DNA from: Streptomyces ardesiacus
Lineage (GTDB): Bacteria > Actinomycetota > Actinomycetes > Streptomycetales > Streptomycetaceae
NCBI RefSeq assembly: GCF_003112575.1
Contig: NZ_BEWC01000003.1
Coordinates: forward strand, 248,001-312,000
DNA length: 64,000 nucleotides
Reading direction: 5' to 3'
The position numbers and the translations under genes were made by a program. Shown here piece by piece: positions 48,110 through 56,429 of this stretch. Numbering within the stretch: position 1 is the first letter of the stretch; each line of letters begins with the position of its first letter. The notes under the pieces were generated by a model. The model saw only the letters and a list, made by a program, of their open reading frames with translations, searched no databases and was not told the DNA's origin.

Positions 48110-48883
48110 ATGGGTGACAGCGCCGTGCGGGTTCAGGGGCTCTGGAAGCGGTTCGGGGAGCAGGTGGCCGTGGGCGGGGTCGATCTGGAGTTGCCGGCCG
48201 GGAAGTTCATCGGGCTCGTCGGACCCAACGGGGCCGGGAAGACCACCACGCTCTCCATGGTGACCGGGCTGCTGCGGCCGGACCGGGGGACGGTCGAGGT
48301 CGTCGGGCACGACGTGTGGCGGGATCCGGCCGAGGTGAAGGCCAGGATAGGCGTGCTGCCCGAGGGACTGCGGCTGTTCGAGCGGCTGTCGGGGCGCGAA
48401 CTGCTCGGCTACACGGGCCGGTTGCGCGGGCTGCCCGGCGACGAGGTCGACAGGCGGGCCACGCAGTTGCTCGACGTGCTCGACCTCACGGGGGCCCAGC
48501 ACAAGCTGGTCGTCGACTACTCGACCGGCATGCGCAAGAAGACCGGGCTCGCCGCGGCGCTGCTGCACAACCCCGAAGTGCTGTTCCTGGACGAGCCGTT
48601 CGAGGGCGTCGACCCCGTCTCCGCGCAGACCATCCGCGGGGTGCTGGAGCGCTACACCGCCTCCGGCGCCACCGTGGTCTTCTCCTCCCACGTCATGGAG
48701 CTGGTGGAGTCGCTGTGCGACTGGGTGGCCGTCATGGCGGCCGGCCGCATCCGCGCCACCGGCACGCTCGCCGAGGTGCGCGGCGGGGCGGCCTCGCTGC
48801 AGGAGGCGTTCCTCGAACTCGTCGGCGCGGGCGGCCGGGACGCCGGGTCCGGCCTGGACTGGCTGGGCGGCGGGTCCCGATGA
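48110..48883 (+). CDS. ABC transporter ATP-binding protein
   Basis: A 257-residue ATPase with Walker A GPNGAGKTTT, a Q-loop region, a degenerate signature DYSTGMRKKTGLAAALL and Walker B EVLFLDEPFEGVDPVSAQTI. The form with S-T-G-M at the signature is typical of drug- or lipid-export type ABC-2 systems. ATG 48110 has GGAGGGAG upstream. The stop overlaps the start of the permease (ATGA), so the two are coupled. Confidence 0.9.
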   Translation: MGDSAVRVQGLWKRFGEQVAVGGVDLELPAGKFIGLVGPNGAGKTTTLSMVTGLLRPDRGTVEVVGHDVWRDPAEVKARIGVLPEGLRLFERLSGRELLGYTGRLRGLPGDEVDRRATQLLDVLDLTGAQHKLVVDYSTGMRKKTGLAAALLHNPEVLFLDEPFEGVDPVSAQTIRGVLERYTASGATVVFSSHVMELVESLCDWVAVMAAGRIRATGTLAEVRGGAASLQEAFLELVGAGGRDAGSGLDWLGGGSR

Positions 48884-50520
48884 GCGCGCCGACCGCACCG
48901 GACGTCTCGGTCCCGTCCCCGGCGGGCGGGGCCGTCCCGTCCCTCACCTCGATCTTCGTGCGGCTGAAGCTCTCGCTCCTGCGCAACGGGCTGCGCCAGT
49001 CCGGCGGGCGGCGGGCCGCCTACATCGGCTCGGCCGTCGTCGTCCTGCTCTTCGCCGCGCTCCAGCTCCTCGGCCTGATCGCACTGCGCGGGCACGCGCA
49101 CGTCGACTCCCTGGTCGTCCTGCTGGCCGCGGTGCTGGCCCTCGGCTGGGCGGTGATGCCGCTGTTCTTCCCGGGCGGCGACGAGACCCTCGACCCGACC
49201 CGGCTGGTGATGCTGCCGCTGCGGCCCGGCCCCCTGGTGCGGGCCCTGCTCACGTCCTCGCTGGTCGGCATCGGACCGCTGTTCACGCTGTGCGTGTTCG
49301 CCGGTTCCGTGGTCGCGGTCGCGCACGGCGCGGCGGCGTACGCCGTCGGCGTCGTCGCAGTGGTCCTCGCGCTGCTGGTGTGCGTGACCCTGGCGCGGGC
49401 CGTCGCCGCCGCCAACGTGCGGCTGCTGACCAGCCGCAAGGGGCGCGATCTCGCGGTGCTCAGCGGGCTGGTCGTCGCCGTCGGCGCGCAGCTCGTCAAC
49501 TTCGGCGCGCAGCGGCTGGGTTCCTCGGGGCTGGGCGAGCTGGATCCGGTGGCCGACGTGGTGCGCTGGGTGCCGCCCGCGTCGGCGGTCGGCGCGATGG
49601 ACGCGGCGAGCGAGGGGTCGTACGGCGTCGCGGTGGCGCAACTGGCGCTGACGGCCGCGGCGCTGGTGCTGCTGCTGCGGGTGTGGGCACGGCATCTGAC
49701 GCGGCTGATGACGGCGCCCGACGGCTCCACGCTGCACGGCGACAGCGGGGCGGTGCGCGAGCGCGGCTCGGCCGGGCCCGCGCGGTGGCTGCCGGCGGGC
49801 CGCACCGGCACCACCATGGAGCGCACCCTGCGCTATGTGTGGCGCGACCCGAAGACCAAGGCGGCGTGGGTGACCTCGCTGGCCATCGGCCTGATCGTGC
49901 CGGTGTTCAACGCCTGGCAGGGCACCGGCTCGGTCTACTTCGCCTGCTTCGCCGCCGGGATGCTCGGCATCCAGATGTACAACCAGTTCGGCCAGGACAC
50001 GTCCGCGTTCTGGATGGTCGCCATGACCATCTCCTCGGCCAGGGACGCCTACGTCGAGCTGCGCGCCCGCGCGCTGGCGCTGCTGCTGATCACGCTGCCG
50101 TACGCCACCCTCGTGACGGTCCTGACCACCGCGATGCTCGACGACTGGCGGACCCTGCCCGAGGCGCTGGGCCTGTCCTACGCGCTGCTCGGGGCGATGC
50201 TGGCGACCGGCGCGTGGACCTCGGCGCGCTTCCCGTACTCCATCCCGCAGGAGGGGTACAAGAACGTCGCCCCCGGACAGGTCGGGCTGGCCTGGGTCTC
50301 GATCTTCGGCGGCATGATCGGCGCGGCCCTGCTGTGCGCGCCGGTGATCGCGGTGACGATCTGGGTGCACGTGAGCGCGGGCGCCGGGGACGCGGGCTGG
50401 GCACTGCTGCCGGCGGGCGCGGTGTACGGCGCGGCGCTGACGCTGCTCGGCCTGCGGCTGGCCGCACCGCGCACGGCAGGGCGGCTGCCGGAGATCCTCG
50501 CGGCGGTCAGCAAGGGGTGA
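48880..50520 (+). CDS. ABC-2-like transporter permease
   Basis: A 546-residue membrane protein with about 12 helices (AYIGSAVVVLLFAALQLLGL near the start). It starts at ATG 48880 overlapping the ATPase stop. A soluble loop near 285-320 precedes the second half, which contains RDPKTKAAWVTSLAIGLIVP and TSAFWMVAMTISSARDAYVE. With the ATPase it forms an exporter; the substrate is unknown. The size is large for a single ABC-2 permease and suggests an internally duplicated one. Confidence 0.85.
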   Translation: MSAPTAPDVSVPSPAGGAVPSLTSIFVRLKLSLLRNGLRQSGGRRAAYIGSAVVVLLFAALQLLGLIALRGHAHVDSLVVLLAAVLALGWAVMPLFFPGGDETLDPTRLVMLPLRPGPLVRALLTSSLVGIGPLFTLCVFAGSVVAVAHGAAAYAVGVVAVVLALLVCVTLARAVAAANVRLLTSRKGRDLAVLSGLVVAVGAQLVNFGAQRLGSSGLGELDPVADVVRWVPPASAVGAMDAASEGSYGVAVAQLALTAAALVLLLRVWARHLTRLMTAPDGSTLHGDSGAVRERGSAGPARWLPAGRTGTTMERTLRYVWRDPKTKAAWVTSLAIGLIVPVFNAWQGTGSVYFACFAAGMLGIQMYNQFGQDTSAFWMVAMTISSARDAYVELRARALALLLITLPYATLVTVLTTAMLDDWRTLPEALGLSYALLGAMLATGAWTSARFPYSIPQEGYKNVAPGQVGLAWVSIFGGMIGAALLCAPVIAVTIWVHVSAGAGDAGWALLPAGAVYGAALTLLGLRLAAPRTAGRLPEILAAVSKG

Positions 50521-50550
50521 CCGGGGCCGCCGGCAGGCGTCAGGGAGCGG

Positions 50551-51456
50551 TCACGCGTCCCGGAGGGTGTCCAGGAAGGGCTCGATGGCCGCCCGCCACG
50601 CCTCCGGCTGGTCGTAGTGGACGAGGTGGCCGGCGTCGGCGACCTCCGCGTACTGCCCGTCCGGCAGGACGCGGACCATCTCCTGCGCCTCGGCGCGGCC
50701 CAGCTCGCCGTCGAGGCCGCGCACGACCAGGGTGGGGCAGCGCACCTGGGCCAGCTCCTCCCAGTGGGCGTCATAGACCCAGGTCTCGCGGGAGCGCAGC
50801 ATCGTCTCGGGGTCGAAGACGGGGCGCCAGCCGTCCGGGGACTCGGCCATCACCTCGGCGTAGAACTCGCCGCGGGCCGGGTTCGGACGCTCCACCCACG
50901 GGTCGTCCTCGCCGAACCACTTGCGGACGTCGGCGAGGGTGGCGAAGGGGACCGGCCAGGCGCGGAACCACTCGGTCCAGGTGTGCTGGGAGGCCGCGCC
51001 GAGGGCCGAGGCCCGCATGTCGCAGATGATCAGCCCGCGGACCAGGTCGGGGCGTTTCGCGGCGAGCTGCCAGGCGGTCAGCGCGCCCATGGCGTGGCCG
51101 ACGAGGACGGCCGGGCCGAGACGGAGCTGCTCCAGGGCGGCCTCGACGTCCCCCACGTAGGCCTCGCGGGTGTAGGCGGCCCGCGGGGGCTTGTCGCTGC
51201 GGCCGTGGCCGCGCTGGTCGAGGGCGACGGCACGGTGGCGGGCGGAGAGCCAGCGGGCCGTGGGCGCCCAGTGCGAGGCGCGGCCCATCAGTCCGTGCAG
51301 TAACAGCACGCCGGGCAGGTCGTGCGTCCGGTCGGCCCGGCCGGGCGGATCCGCCCGGCCGGCCGGGTCCGCCCGGTCGGTCTTGGGAGGGTCGCCGAAC
51401 TCCCAGGCGGCCAGGCGTACGCCGCCCGCGCCGGTCACGTCGATGCGCCGCGCCAT
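50551..51456 (-). CDS. Alpha/beta hydrolase-fold protein lacking the nucleophile
   Basis: A 301-residue alpha/beta hydrolase. The oxyanion-loop HGLMGRASHW and the acid/His part (VRGLDGELGRAEAQEM, then ADAGHLVHYDQPEAW) are present, but the nucleophile elbow, normally G-x-S-x-G, reads LVGHAMGALTAW: Ala replaces Ser. Unless there is a sequencing error, it cannot act as an ordinary serine hydrolase. ATG 51456 was chosen; the linker before the first strand has tandem R-A-D-P repeats. It is convergent with the ABC permease gene. Confidence 0.85.
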   Translation of the reverse strand: MARRIDVTGAGGVRLAAWEFGDPPKTDRADPAGRADPPGRADRTHDLPGVLLLHGLMGRASHWAPTARWLSARHRAVALDQRGHGRSDKPPRAAYTREAYVGDVEAALEQLRLGPAVLVGHAMGALTAWQLAAKRPDLVRGLIICDMRASALGAASQHTWTEWFRAWPVPFATLADVRKWFGEDDPWVERPNPARGEFYAEVMAESPDGWRPVFDPETMLRSRETWVYDAHWEELAQVRCPTLVVRGLDGELGRAEAQEMVRVLPDGQYAEVADAGHLVHYDQPEAWRAAIEPFLDTLRDA

Positions 51457-51918
51457 TGGTCCTGGCACCCCCCAAGCTCCGCTCGGACCCGCCCGCCCTC
51501 GCGGACCGGCCGGTCCTGTGAACCGTGTCCTGCCTGCCGTGCAGAGTACCGAGATTATCGAATAACCATTCGAAAAAACCCTCTCGCCGAACAACACCGC
51601 TCATTCGAGTGACACCGGTCAGGGATTGATCGCCGTCGCCCAGGGGAGATCTTCAACGGGAGGCGGACCGCTCGGGGAAAACGGTCCGACGGGATTGACC
51701 TTGAGAGCTCGGGGCTCCAGGTCAGTACAGGGGAGGACAGGCCCCGGCGCCGCACGGCGCCGGGGCCCTCTCCGTCTCTCCGGCACGCCTCCCCCTCTCC
51801 GGCCCGGGTGACATCGCTGTCGGCCGCGGCCAAGAGCCCGCACGTCGTCATGCCACAGCCTCGCACGGGAATCGCCCGGCCGCTGCGGATCGGCGTACTG
51901 CGGCCCGGCCCCGCGCGG
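51457..51918. other. 462-nt gap with three hairpins; possible small RNA
   Basis: No protein gene is supported. The gap carries a 6-bp dyad TCGAAT-N4-ATTCGA around 51558-51573 (near the hydrolase promoter), a hairpin CGGACCG/CGGTCCG (51664-51688), a smaller GAGC/GCTC hairpin near 51708-51720 and the strong hairpin at 51740-51767 followed by a C/T-rich stretch on the plus strand. This could be a terminated plus-strand RNA or simply the dmdR1 terminator region. Confidence 0.45.
51740..51767. terminator. Strong 12-bp hairpin downstream of dmdR1
   Basis: GGCCCCGGCGCC (51740-51751) pairs perfectly with GGCGCCGGGGCC (51756-51767) around the tetraloop GCAC, 151 nt past the dmdR1 stop. It could terminate transcripts from either strand. 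Confidence 0.75.
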
Positions 51919-52683
51919 TCAGCGCTTGGCGACGAACACGTGCGAGGCGGTCTCCGCCTCCAGCTCGGCGGCCTCCCCGCTGCTGCCCACCAGCACACCG
52001 CCGGCCGACTCGGTCACGCTCACCACCGAACCGGGCTGCACGCCCGCCCGGCGCAGCGTGTACATGAGCTGCGCGTCCGTCTGGATGGGCTCGCCGATCC
52101 GGCGCACGACGACCGTCTTGCCCTCGGCACCCGGGTCGAGGTCGGCGAGGGACACCATGCCCTCGTCCAGGAAGGGATCGGCCCCGTCCGTCTCGCCCAG
52201 CTCCTCCAGGCCCGGGATCGGGTTGCCGTACGGCGACTCGGTCGGGTGCCGCAGCAGCTCCAGGACGCGGCGCTCCACCGCCTCGCTCATCACGTGCTCC
52301 CAGCGGCACGCCTCCGCGTGCACCTGCTCCCACTCCAGGCCGATCACGTCGACGAGCAGACACTCCGCGAGCCGGTGCTTGCGCATCACGCGCGTCGCCA
52401 GCCGCCTGCCCTCGTCGGTCAGCTCGAGGTGCCGGTCGGCCGCCACGGACACCAGGCCGTCGCGCTCCATCCGCGCCACCGTCTGGCTGACCGTCGGGCC
52501 GCTCTGGTCGAGCCGCTCGGCGATCCGGGCGCGCATCGGGACCACACCTTCCTCCTCCAGCTCGAGGATGGTGCGGAGGTACATCTCCGTGGTGTCAATC
52601 AGTCCGGACATACGTGCCCCTCGATGAGATTGCCGGAGGCTGCGGCCCACCGGCGCGTGCGCTGGCCCTGTCACCAATTCTGA
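51808..52683 (+). other. Long ORF antiparallel to dmdR1 (adm-like)
   Basis: A 291-codon ORF starts at GTG 51808 and covers dmdR1 on the opposite strand; another frame is open from ATG 51926 to 52627 (233 codons). In S. coelicolor an antiparallel gene, adm, overlapping dmdR1 has been reported to affect siderophore and antibiotic output. Long antisense ORFs are also a by-product of high GC, so this is only an analogy and I cannot say which frame matches adm. Confidence 0.3.
51919..52611 (-). CDS. dmdR1: DmdR1, DtxR-family iron-dependent repressor
   Basis: DmdR1 represses siderophore genes under iron sufficiency. The 230-residue protein (same length as S. coelicolor DmdR1) has an N-terminal winged helix (RIAERLDQSGPTVSQTVARM), a dimerisation domain and a C-terminal SH3-like domain (from about 150). 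All metal-binding residues known from DtxR are at the same positions: Met10, His79, Glu83, His98, Cys102, Glu105, His106. ATG 52611 gives MSGLIDTTEMYLRTI. An antiparallel ORF covers it. Confidence 0.95.
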   Translation of the reverse strand: MSGLIDTTEMYLRTILELEEEGVVPMRARIAERLDQSGPTVSQTVARMERDGLVSVAADRHLELTDEGRRLATRVMRKHRLAECLLVDVIGLEWEQVHAEACRWEHVMSEAVERRVLELLRHPTESPYGNPIPGLEELGETDGADPFLDEGMVSLADLDPGAEGKTVVVRRIGEPIQTDAQLMYTLRRAGVQPGSVVSVTESAGGVLVGSSGEAAELEAETASHVFVAKR

Positions 52684-52769
52684 CGCATACCACCGACAAC
52701 CGTGCCTCGCCGCGGAAAGCCGGGCCCGACCGCCCCCGCGCGGACCCCGGCGCTCGCGTTGACGCCGTA

Positions 52770-52799
52770 TTGACACCGCGCTGGTCCAGACCGCACCGT
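52770..52799 (+). promoter_or_regulatory. Candidate promoter for the SIS-domain gene
   Basis: TTGACA (52770-52775) and CACCGT (52794-52799) are separated by 18 nt, 35 nt before the ATG. The -35 is perfect, the -10 poor. Confidence 0.35.
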
Positions 52800-52833
52800 G
52801 ATCCGCGACGCAGCCACTCCGAAGGGGTCCCGC

Positions 52834-53589
52834 ATGAGCGACCGCAAGCCGGCCGGACAGTTCCTCGACGCGGCGATCGACCTCCTGCGACGCGTCCGCG
52901 ACGAGGAGGCGGACGGCATCGAGGCGGCCGGCACGCTGCTCGCCGACACCGTGCAGGGCGGGGGCCGGCTCTTCGCCTTCGGCGCCGGGCACTCCTCCCT
53001 CGCCGCCCAGGACGTCGTGTACCGCGCCGGCGGTCTCGCGCTGATGAACCTGCTCGCCGTACCCGGCGTCGTCGGCGTGGACGTCATGCCGGCCACGCTC
53101 GGCTCCGCCCTGGAACGCGTCGACGGCCTCGCGAGCGCCGTCCTGGACTCCTCCCCGCTCCGCGCGGGCGACGCCCTGGTGATCATCTCCCTGTCCGGGC
53201 GCAACGCCCTGCCCGTGGAGATGGCCATGAACGCCCGCGCGCTCGGCGTCCGGGTCATCGGCGTGACCTCGGTGGCGTACGCCGCCGAGACGACGTCGCG
53301 GCACGCCTCCGGCACGTTCCTCAAGGACCACTGCGACATCGTGCTGGACTCCAAGATCGCCGTCGGCGACGCGGAACTCACCCTGGACACCGTCCCCGCC
53401 CCCTTCGCCCCCGCCTCCACGGTCGTCACCAGCGCCCTCGTGCAGGCCATGACCGCCACGGCGGCCGCCGCCCTCGCCGACCGCGGCATCGAACCCCCGC
53501 TGCTCCGCTCGGGCAACGTGGACGGCGGCCACGAGTGGAACGGCCGCGTGCTGGACCAGTACGGCGACCGCATCTTCTACCGCCGCTGA
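52834..53589 (+). CDS. SIS-domain sugar-phosphate-binding protein
   Basis: A 251-residue SIS protein: GGGRLFAFGAGHSSLAAQDV, then LRAGDALVIISLSGRNALPV and NARALGVRVIGVTSVAYA are the SIS sugar-phosphate binding strand-loops. Family members are isomerases or regulators acting on phosphosugars, for example N-acetylmuramate 6-phosphate or GlcN6P. ATG 52834 has GAAGGGG upstream. It is divergent from dmdR1. There is no etherase or amidase neighbour to name the substrate. Confidence 0.85.
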   Translation: MSDRKPAGQFLDAAIDLLRRVRDEEADGIEAAGTLLADTVQGGGRLFAFGAGHSSLAAQDVVYRAGGLALMNLLAVPGVVGVDVMPATLGSALERVDGLASAVLDSSPLRAGDALVIISLSGRNALPVEMAMNARALGVRVIGVTSVAYAAETTSRHASGTFLKDHCDIVLDSKIAVGDAELTLDTVPAPFAPASTVVTSALVQAMTATAAAALADRGIEPPLLRSGNVDGGHEWNGRVLDQYGDRIFYRR

Positions 53590-53690
53590 CCGGCCCACGG
53601 CCACGCCTCTCGGGGCGCCCATGGCATTGATCGTCTCCTCGCGGCTCGCCTACGGTCTCGTCCATGACGGAACGACAGGGGGGACCGCAG

Positions 53691-54536
53691 GTGAGGCGGG
53701 CGATCGTCAGTGGGTCGGCCTTCGAGGAGCGGATCGGGTACGCCCGGGCCGTCGTCGACGGGGACAGGGTGCACGTGTCGGGGACGACCGGGTTCGACTA
53801 CGCGTCGATGACGATCTCCGGGGACGTGGTGGAGCAGGCCGAGCAGTGCCTGCGCAACATCGGGGCCGCGCTGGCCGAGGCGGGGTGCACCTTCGCCGAC
53901 GTGGTGCGGGTGCGCTACCTGCTGCCCGCGCGGGAGGACTTCGAACCGTGCCGGCCCGTGCTGCGGCGGACGTTCGCACGGGTGCGGCCGGCCGCGACGA
54001 TGACGGTGTGCGGGCTCGCGGACGAACGGATGCGCATCGAGATCGAGGTGGACGCGCGGCGGGGGACGGTCGCGGCCGGTCCCGGCTCGGCGCTGCGGAT
54101 CGAGCCGGTGGAGGGGGACGCCATGGTGGAGGAGTGGCGGCACGTGCACAACGTGATCGTGCCGCCGGCCGCCATGACCCTCGCCGAGGCCCGGGAACGC
54201 ACCGGGCGCAACCGGCTGGCCAACGCCTACCTCGATGACGTGCTCGTCGGCTGTTCCACCCTGCGGCCGCCCGGCGGCGAGGAGCGGGTGGCGACCGTGA
54301 TAGCCCGGGTGCTGCCGGCGTACCGGGGCCGTGGGATCGGTACGGCGCTGTACGAGGCGGGGCTGGGGCACGCGCGCGAGCTGGGCGCCGGGGCGGTGGA
54401 GACCGTGGTGCTGGCGGCGAACGCCGAGGGGCTGCGGTTCGCCGGGGCGCGCGGGTTCGTGGAGAAGGAGCGGTACGTGCTCGACGGCGAGCGCGACGAG
54501 TGGGTCGACCTGAGGCTCGCCGCCACTCCGGCGTGA
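53691..54536 (+). CDS. RidA (YjgF)-GNAT fusion protein
   Basis: The first half (about 1-125) is a RidA/YjgF/UK114-type domain (GYARAVVDGDRVHVSGTTGF, then QAEQCLRNIGAALAEAGCTF). The second half (about 140-275) is a GNAT acetyltransferase, with the acetyl-CoA motif LPAYRGRGIGTALYEAGLGH. RidA hydrolyses reactive enamine/imine intermediates; linked GNATs may act on amino compounds. GTG 53691 is preceded by AGGGGGGA at a good distance; ATG 53664 adds nine residues and has no ribosome site. The total of 281 residues equals the two domains with a short linker. Confidence 0.88.
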   Translation: MRRAIVSGSAFEERIGYARAVVDGDRVHVSGTTGFDYASMTISGDVVEQAEQCLRNIGAALAEAGCTFADVVRVRYLLPAREDFEPCRPVLRRTFARVRPAATMTVCGLADERMRIEIEVDARRGTVAAGPGSALRIEPVEGDAMVEEWRHVHNVIVPPAAMTLAEARERTGRNRLANAYLDDVLVGCSTLRPPGGEERVATVIARVLPAYRGRGIGTALYEAGLGHARELGAGAVETVVLAANAEGLRFAGARGFVEKERYVLDGERDEWVDLRLAATPA

Positions 54537-54641
54537 TCCTTCGTGCCCCGTCATGACGGAGGCGTATGCCGTGTTTCCGCAGTACAACGATTTCCGCGAA
54601 CTTGCGGGAACTCGACGTGTGCTGCATCACGTTCGAGTTGA

Positions 54642-56105
54642 ATGAAGGCCAGTGAGCGAACCGACGTACCGAACGGCGGACGCAGCCTGCAGGGGGTCCA
54701 GGTGAGTGCTTCCCGGCGTAGTGGGACCACCGACGAGCTGGGGCCGGACGAGCCGGAGCAGCCCGAGCGGGACGGCGCGGACCTGTTGGCCGCGCTCCTC
54801 GACGGCATGGACGCGGCCCTGTGCGCCTTCGACGCGCACGGGGTCGTGACGCACTGGAACCGCGAGGCGGAGCGGATCCTGGGCTGGAGCGCGGCCGAGG
54901 CCGTGGGACGGCAGGGCTTCGCCGGATGGGCCGTGCGCAGCGCGGACGCCGGGGAGGTGGAGGACCGGCTCCTGTCCGCGATGCGGGCACCGGGGCGCCA
55001 GGTGCACGAGTTCGCGCTGCTGACCAAGGACGGCGGCCGGGTGCTGGTGCGCACCCAGTCCGCGGCGGTCCGCGGCCCCGACGGGCGGCCCGCCGGGGTG
55101 TACTGCGCGTTCAGCGAGGTGCACGCGCAGATCGACCTGGAGCGGTCCATCGCGCTGAGCGAGGCCCTGCTGGAGGACGCGAGCTGGGGCGTGGTCCTGG
55201 TGGACGCCGATCTGCGGCCGGCCGTGGTCAACGCACACGCGGCGCGGGCGCTGGGCGCCGGGCGCACGGCCGTGCTGGGACGACCGCTCGGTGACCTGCT
55301 CTCCCAGGGCGTGGAGGAGCTGGAGAACGCGCTGACGCACGTCCTCGCCGAGGGCGCGCCGCCCGCACCGGCCGAGGTGTGGGTGAGCCTGCGCACGCCG
55401 GAGGGCGAGCGGCGCCGGTGCTGGCGCAGCGGATTCGTGCGGCTGGCCTCGCCGCTCGCGGAGGAGCCGGTGCCGCTGGGCGTCGGCTGGCTGTTCCAGG
55501 ACGTCACGGAGTCGAAGCAGGGCGAGCAGGAGGCGGCGCTGCTGCGCTTCCGGGCCAACCAGCTGCACCGGGCGGCGCGTGCCGCCGCCGAGTGCGAGGA
55601 CCCGGCGGAGGCCGCGATCGTCCATCTGGACTTCGCGCTGGCGGGGTTCGCCGACCACGCCCTCATCGACCGGGTCGTCGGCGGCGCGGAGGCGGACACC
55701 GACGCGGCCGAGCCGGTGCGGCTGGTGCGGGTCGCGGCCACACCGTCCGGAGCGCCGGGACCGAGCGTGCCGTCCGGAGCGTCGGGGATGCCGGTGCGCT
55801 ACGGCGAGGGGCACCCCGCCGTCCAGTGCGTCGAGCGGGCGGGCTCCGTGCGGGCCAGCGCCGGGGTGCGGACGGTGCCCGAGGAGCAGGTGCGGCAGTG
55901 GGCGGCGGCCCGGCAGTGGCCCGCGGACACGGTGCACGGCCTGTGCGCGGTGCTGCGCAGCCGCGGCCGGACCCTGGGCGTCGTCACCTTCCTGCGGGGC
56001 GCGGGCCGCAGCGCGTTCGAGCGCCCGGACGCGATGTACGCCGAGGACGTGGCGGTCCGCATCGCGACGGCACTGGACCTGGCCGGCGCGGTCGAGCGGG
56101 GCTAG
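54642..56105 (+). CDS. PAS-PAS-GAF sensory protein without an output domain
   Basis: The 487-residue protein has a PAS domain (LLDGMDAALCAFDAHGVVTH, then WNREAERILGWSAAEAVGRQ), a second PAS-like domain (about 165-290) and a C-terminal GAF-like domain (about 305-487, ending RSAFERPDAMYAEDVAVRIA). Such N-terminal regions usually lead into a PP2C/SpoIIE phosphatase that dephosphorylates STAS proteins, but this one stops without it. It may be a stand-alone sensor for the anti-sigma network. ATG 54642 has no strong ribosome site; a GTG at 54702 is an alternative. Confidence 0.82.
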   Translation: MKASERTDVPNGGRSLQGVQVSASRRSGTTDELGPDEPEQPERDGADLLAALLDGMDAALCAFDAHGVVTHWNREAERILGWSAAEAVGRQGFAGWAVRSADAGEVEDRLLSAMRAPGRQVHEFALLTKDGGRVLVRTQSAAVRGPDGRPAGVYCAFSEVHAQIDLERSIALSEALLEDASWGVVLVDADLRPAVVNAHAARALGAGRTAVLGRPLGDLLSQGVEELENALTHVLAEGAPPAPAEVWVSLRTPEGERRRCWRSGFVRLASPLAEEPVPLGVGWLFQDVTESKQGEQEAALLRFRANQLHRAARAAAECEDPAEAAIVHLDFALAGFADHALIDRVVGGAEADTDAAEPVRLVRVAATPSGAPGPSVPSGASGMPVRYGEGHPAVQCVERAGSVRASAGVRTVPEEQVRQWAAARQWPADTVHGLCAVLRSRGRTLGVVTFLRGAGRSAFERPDAMYAEDVAVRIATALDLAGAVERG

Positions 56106-56169
56106 CCGGACCAACGCGGCAGCACGGCACGTGTGGCGAGCCCCTGCGCTCCGCCTCTGGAAAAAGAGG

Positions 56170-56198
56170 TTGATCGGGGGCCGACGCGTTCCTAATGT
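56170..56198 (+). promoter_or_regulatory. HrdB-type promoter for a micro-ORF
   Basis: TTGATC (56170-56175) and TAATGT (56193-56198) are separated by exactly 17 nt, close to the vegetative consensus. The predicted start is near 56205, only a few nt before a 15-nt anti-Shine-Dalgarno match (56211-56225). Confidence 0.6.
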
Positions 56199-56230
56199 GG
56201 GCACCACACCGAAAGGAGGTGATCCGGCGA

Positions 56231-56269
56231 ATGTATGACAACCGGACGCGTGAGGTGGCTGCGGGCTAG
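56231..56269 (+). CDS. 12-residue micro-ORF (MYDNRTREVAAG) with extended ribosome site
   Basis: ATG 56231 to TAG 56267-56269 encodes [27 protein letters not shown] at 56211-56225 is complementary to the 3' end of 16S rRNA over 15 nt, far longer than the usual 4-6 nt, but its AGGAGG core sits 11 nt from the ATG. A strong promoter precedes it. It may be a micropeptide, a leader peptide of an RNA, or a ribosome-titrating RNA. Function unknown. Confidence 0.45.
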   Translation: MYDNRTREVAAG

Positions 56270-56350
56270 CGGCCCGGCACCACACGGAGTGCGGCGCCGG
56301 ACCAGCGCGTGACAGACGCGTGCAGCCGGCCCAATCCCAAGCAGTCACCC

Positions 56351-56411
56351 GACCCGCGAGTCGCCGGTACGTCCGGCCGGCTCCTCCACGGAGGAACCAG
56401 ACTCGCGGGTC
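56351..56411. terminator. 12-bp inverted repeat before the citrate synthase stop
   Basis: GACCCGCGAGTC (56351-56362) pairs perfectly with GACTCGCGGGTC (56400-56411). The 37-nt interior contains a further hairpin CCTCCACGGAGG. It ends 19 nt before the citrate synthase stop codon position (56430), so it probably terminates both that minus-strand gene and the micro-ORF transcript. Confidence 0.75.
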
Positions 56412-56429
56412 GCCTGCGTTCCCGGGGCC

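Larger units (their letters stand above)
56106..56429. other. 324-nt gap containing a micro-transcription unit
   Basis: The gap between the PAS gene (plus) and the citrate synthase gene (minus) holds a promoter-like pair, an extended ribosome site, a 12-codon ORF and a long inverted repeat, annotated separately. I see no other gene. Confidence 0.6.
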
